In this document: in pieces, positions 20,565 through 21,778 of the stretch
How the letters are laid out: each line of letters opens with the position of its first letter
Position numbering within the stretch: position 1 is the stretch's first letter
From: an uncultured Coriobacteriales bacterium
GTDB lineage: Bacteria > Actinomycetota > Coriobacteriia > Coriobacteriales > UMGS124
Assembly: GCA_934654475.1 (NCBI GenBank)
Contig: CAKUFZ010000029.1
Span: 1-21,778 of the forward strand
Length of the DNA stretch: 21,778 bases
Reading direction: 5' to 3'
Made by a program: the position numbers and the translations under genes
Notes under the pieces: model-generated
What the model saw: only the letters and a program-made list of their open reading frames with translations
What the model was told of the DNA's origin: nothing
Database searches by the model: none

Positions 20565-21778
20565 CTATGCGTCCCACCTTTCTGTATGCTCCATGCAGGC
20601 AGTGATGCTGTCCATGAGCTTCTCGATTCCCTCGTAGCCGAAAAAGGCCTTCGTCGTGGTACATGTCGGGCGAGTGGTCGGCGCGCAGCAAGAAGGCGGC
20701 GTCGCGGCCCAGTGCCACGCAAGCGCGGGGAATCCCCAGCTCCGCCATGGCCTCAAGGCCCTGCTTGCGTACGACGACAATCTCGGGATGCTCGCGTGTG
20801 AGCTCCTCCTCGGCCTCGGCGTCGTTGCCTTTCGAGTGGAGCGCAAACACGGCGGCGACGTTGAAGCCAGCCTTGATGAGGGCAAGTGCCAACGAGAACG
20901 GCCTGAGCGAGGCACAGGTGTCCACCACCACGGGCAGCCCGCCCACGGCGGCCAAGGCGCGCTCGGTCGTCTCGTCTGCCCGCGCGCGTGCCTTGACCAA
21001 CAGGTTTTCGGCCGCATCGAGGCGCAGGGCCGCCGAGAGCGCGCCGTTGTGCAAAGAGCTCGTGGTTTCCGTGCCCGTGGTTGTGCCCGCCGCCCGCACG
21101 CTAACGCCCGTGTCTTCACTTGCGCCCTTATCCGTTACGTTATCAAACAACGGCACGCTGAGGGCCAGGCCGAGCATCTCGTAGCGGCGTGCGAGCTCGT
21201 CGGGGTCGTAGCAGGCGGGCCAATACATCCAGGGGATGCCCAGGCGTTTTTCCATCATCTGGCAGGCGTCCTGCCCCAGGTGGGACACGGCGATGTTGAA
21301 GCGGCTGCGCGCCAGGGCGGAGTACTCGTCGAACGTCGTGCACGCAACAAGCTCGCGCAGCACCGGGACGCCGAGTGCCTCCAGGTATCCCCGCAGCTCG
21401 CAGCTGTCGGGCACGCTCACAAAGCCGCCCACGGCGTTGACGCCGGCGTCACGCTCCTCACAGGGCACGGGCTCGAGCGCGGCGTAGTGGTTCGTGTGGA
21501 TGTCGACGGCGACGTTTCCGCGCACGTCGGCCGCCACTGGGTTGATGTGCGACAACAAAAAACGCGTGCCGGGGTGCCGGGCGCCGAGCTCTTCCACAAG
21601 GGCAGCCCCGTCGGTGCCGATGAAGTCGTCGATGCAGTTGACGTAGAGCGTGACCACGCGCGGGGTGGGCTCGATGGCGTCGAGCACCTCGTCCGCCGCG
21701 TCGTGCACCATGCCGATGTAGTCGCCCAATGCGATGTCTGCCTGGGAGAACGTGAGGAAAGACGCATGGTCGGCCTCG
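20565..21778 (-). pseudogene. Nitrogenase-component-1-like partner, 5' truncated by window, one-base frameshift
   Basis: Partial gene running off the right edge: the frame is open from 21778 with family-like sequence (FLTFSQADIALGDYIG), so the TTG at 21729 is not its start. Recognisable: VVTLYVNCIDDFIGTD, FLLSHINPVAADVRGN, NIAVSHLGQDACQMMEKRLGIPW, YWPACYDPDELARRYE and VVVDTCASLRPFSLAL. At 20641-20649 (GGCC then T5 on the minus strand) the frame breaks: after DMYHDEG it continues as nonsense to 20353, overlapping the next gene. One base fewer restores FFGYEGIEKLMDS... to a TAG at 20565 that abuts the next ATG. So this is a real disruption, a recoding site or a homopolymer sequencing error. The pairing with the downstream paralogue looks like a NifD/K-type pair. 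A short Thr/Gly-rich insert lies near 21080-21130. Confidence 0.75.

Overview
The window is GC-rich (roughly 60-65 %) bacterial chromosome. The gene set points to a Coriobacteriia-type actinobacterium (Eggerthellaceae/Atopobiaceae-like anaerobe): a LytTR response regulator with GHKL-type kinase proteins, multi-cysteine Fe-S proteins with and without a Tat signal, a hybrid cluster protein with its own Crp/Fnr regulator, a MoeA-like protein and nitrogenase-component-1-like proteins. That placement is inference from gene content; there is no rRNA or other phylogenetic marker, and I recognise no tRNA gene, CRISPR array, insertion sequence or phage gene.

Layout. (1) 1-1985: an AlaA-type alanine aminotransferase with an N-terminal XRE-like helix-turn-helix domain, preceded by a 42-bp-periodic operator-like array. 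(2) 2172-4827, minus strand: a three-gene signalling operon: LytTR response regulator, then a multi-TM protein carrying the phospho-acceptor His box but no ATPase domain, then a membrane protein with the GHKL ATPase but without the His. A 16-G homopolymer lies where the operon's -35 box should be. (3) 5213-6361: a hypothetical protein; 6471-7247 (minus): a COG0731-like radical SAM protein; between it and the next gene lies a large inverted-repeat element. (4) 7708-13156: an Fe-S protein cluster with three paralogues of one multi-cysteine family: one fused behind a complete LysR regulator, one exported by Tat, one cytoplasmic with an Asp in place of a cluster cysteine. A LysR helix-turn-helix-only mini-gene sits between the first two. 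(5) 13312-14854: an AAA ATPase/DUF4143 protein preceded by a strictly 33-bp-periodic inverted-repeat array. (6) 15012-17561: divergent crp/fnr-type regulator and hcp, with two matching dyad operators between them. (7) 17805-21778 (minus): MoeA-like protein and two nitrogenase-component-1-like proteins, the upstream one cut by the window edge and interrupted by a one-base frameshift.

How the parts fit. The right half is a redox/nitrogen-oxide and molybdenum-related neighbourhood: Hcp handles NO or hydroxylamine and is probably controlled by the adjacent Crp/Fnr protein; the MoeA-like and Nif-like proteins suggest assembly or use of a metal cofactor. The best candidate for an undescribed system is the LysR/Fe-S cluster at 7.7-13.2 kb, where a DNA-binding regulator and a multi-cluster Fe-S protein are one polypeptide and paralogues occupy both sides of the membrane. 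The second is the split histidine kinase whose promoter contains a poly-G tract. The two periodic arrays share a GAACTT/AAGTTC core and may be read by related binding proteins. Three of the four convergent intergenic gaps also carry a degenerate two-copy direct repeat with a 65-69 bp offset.
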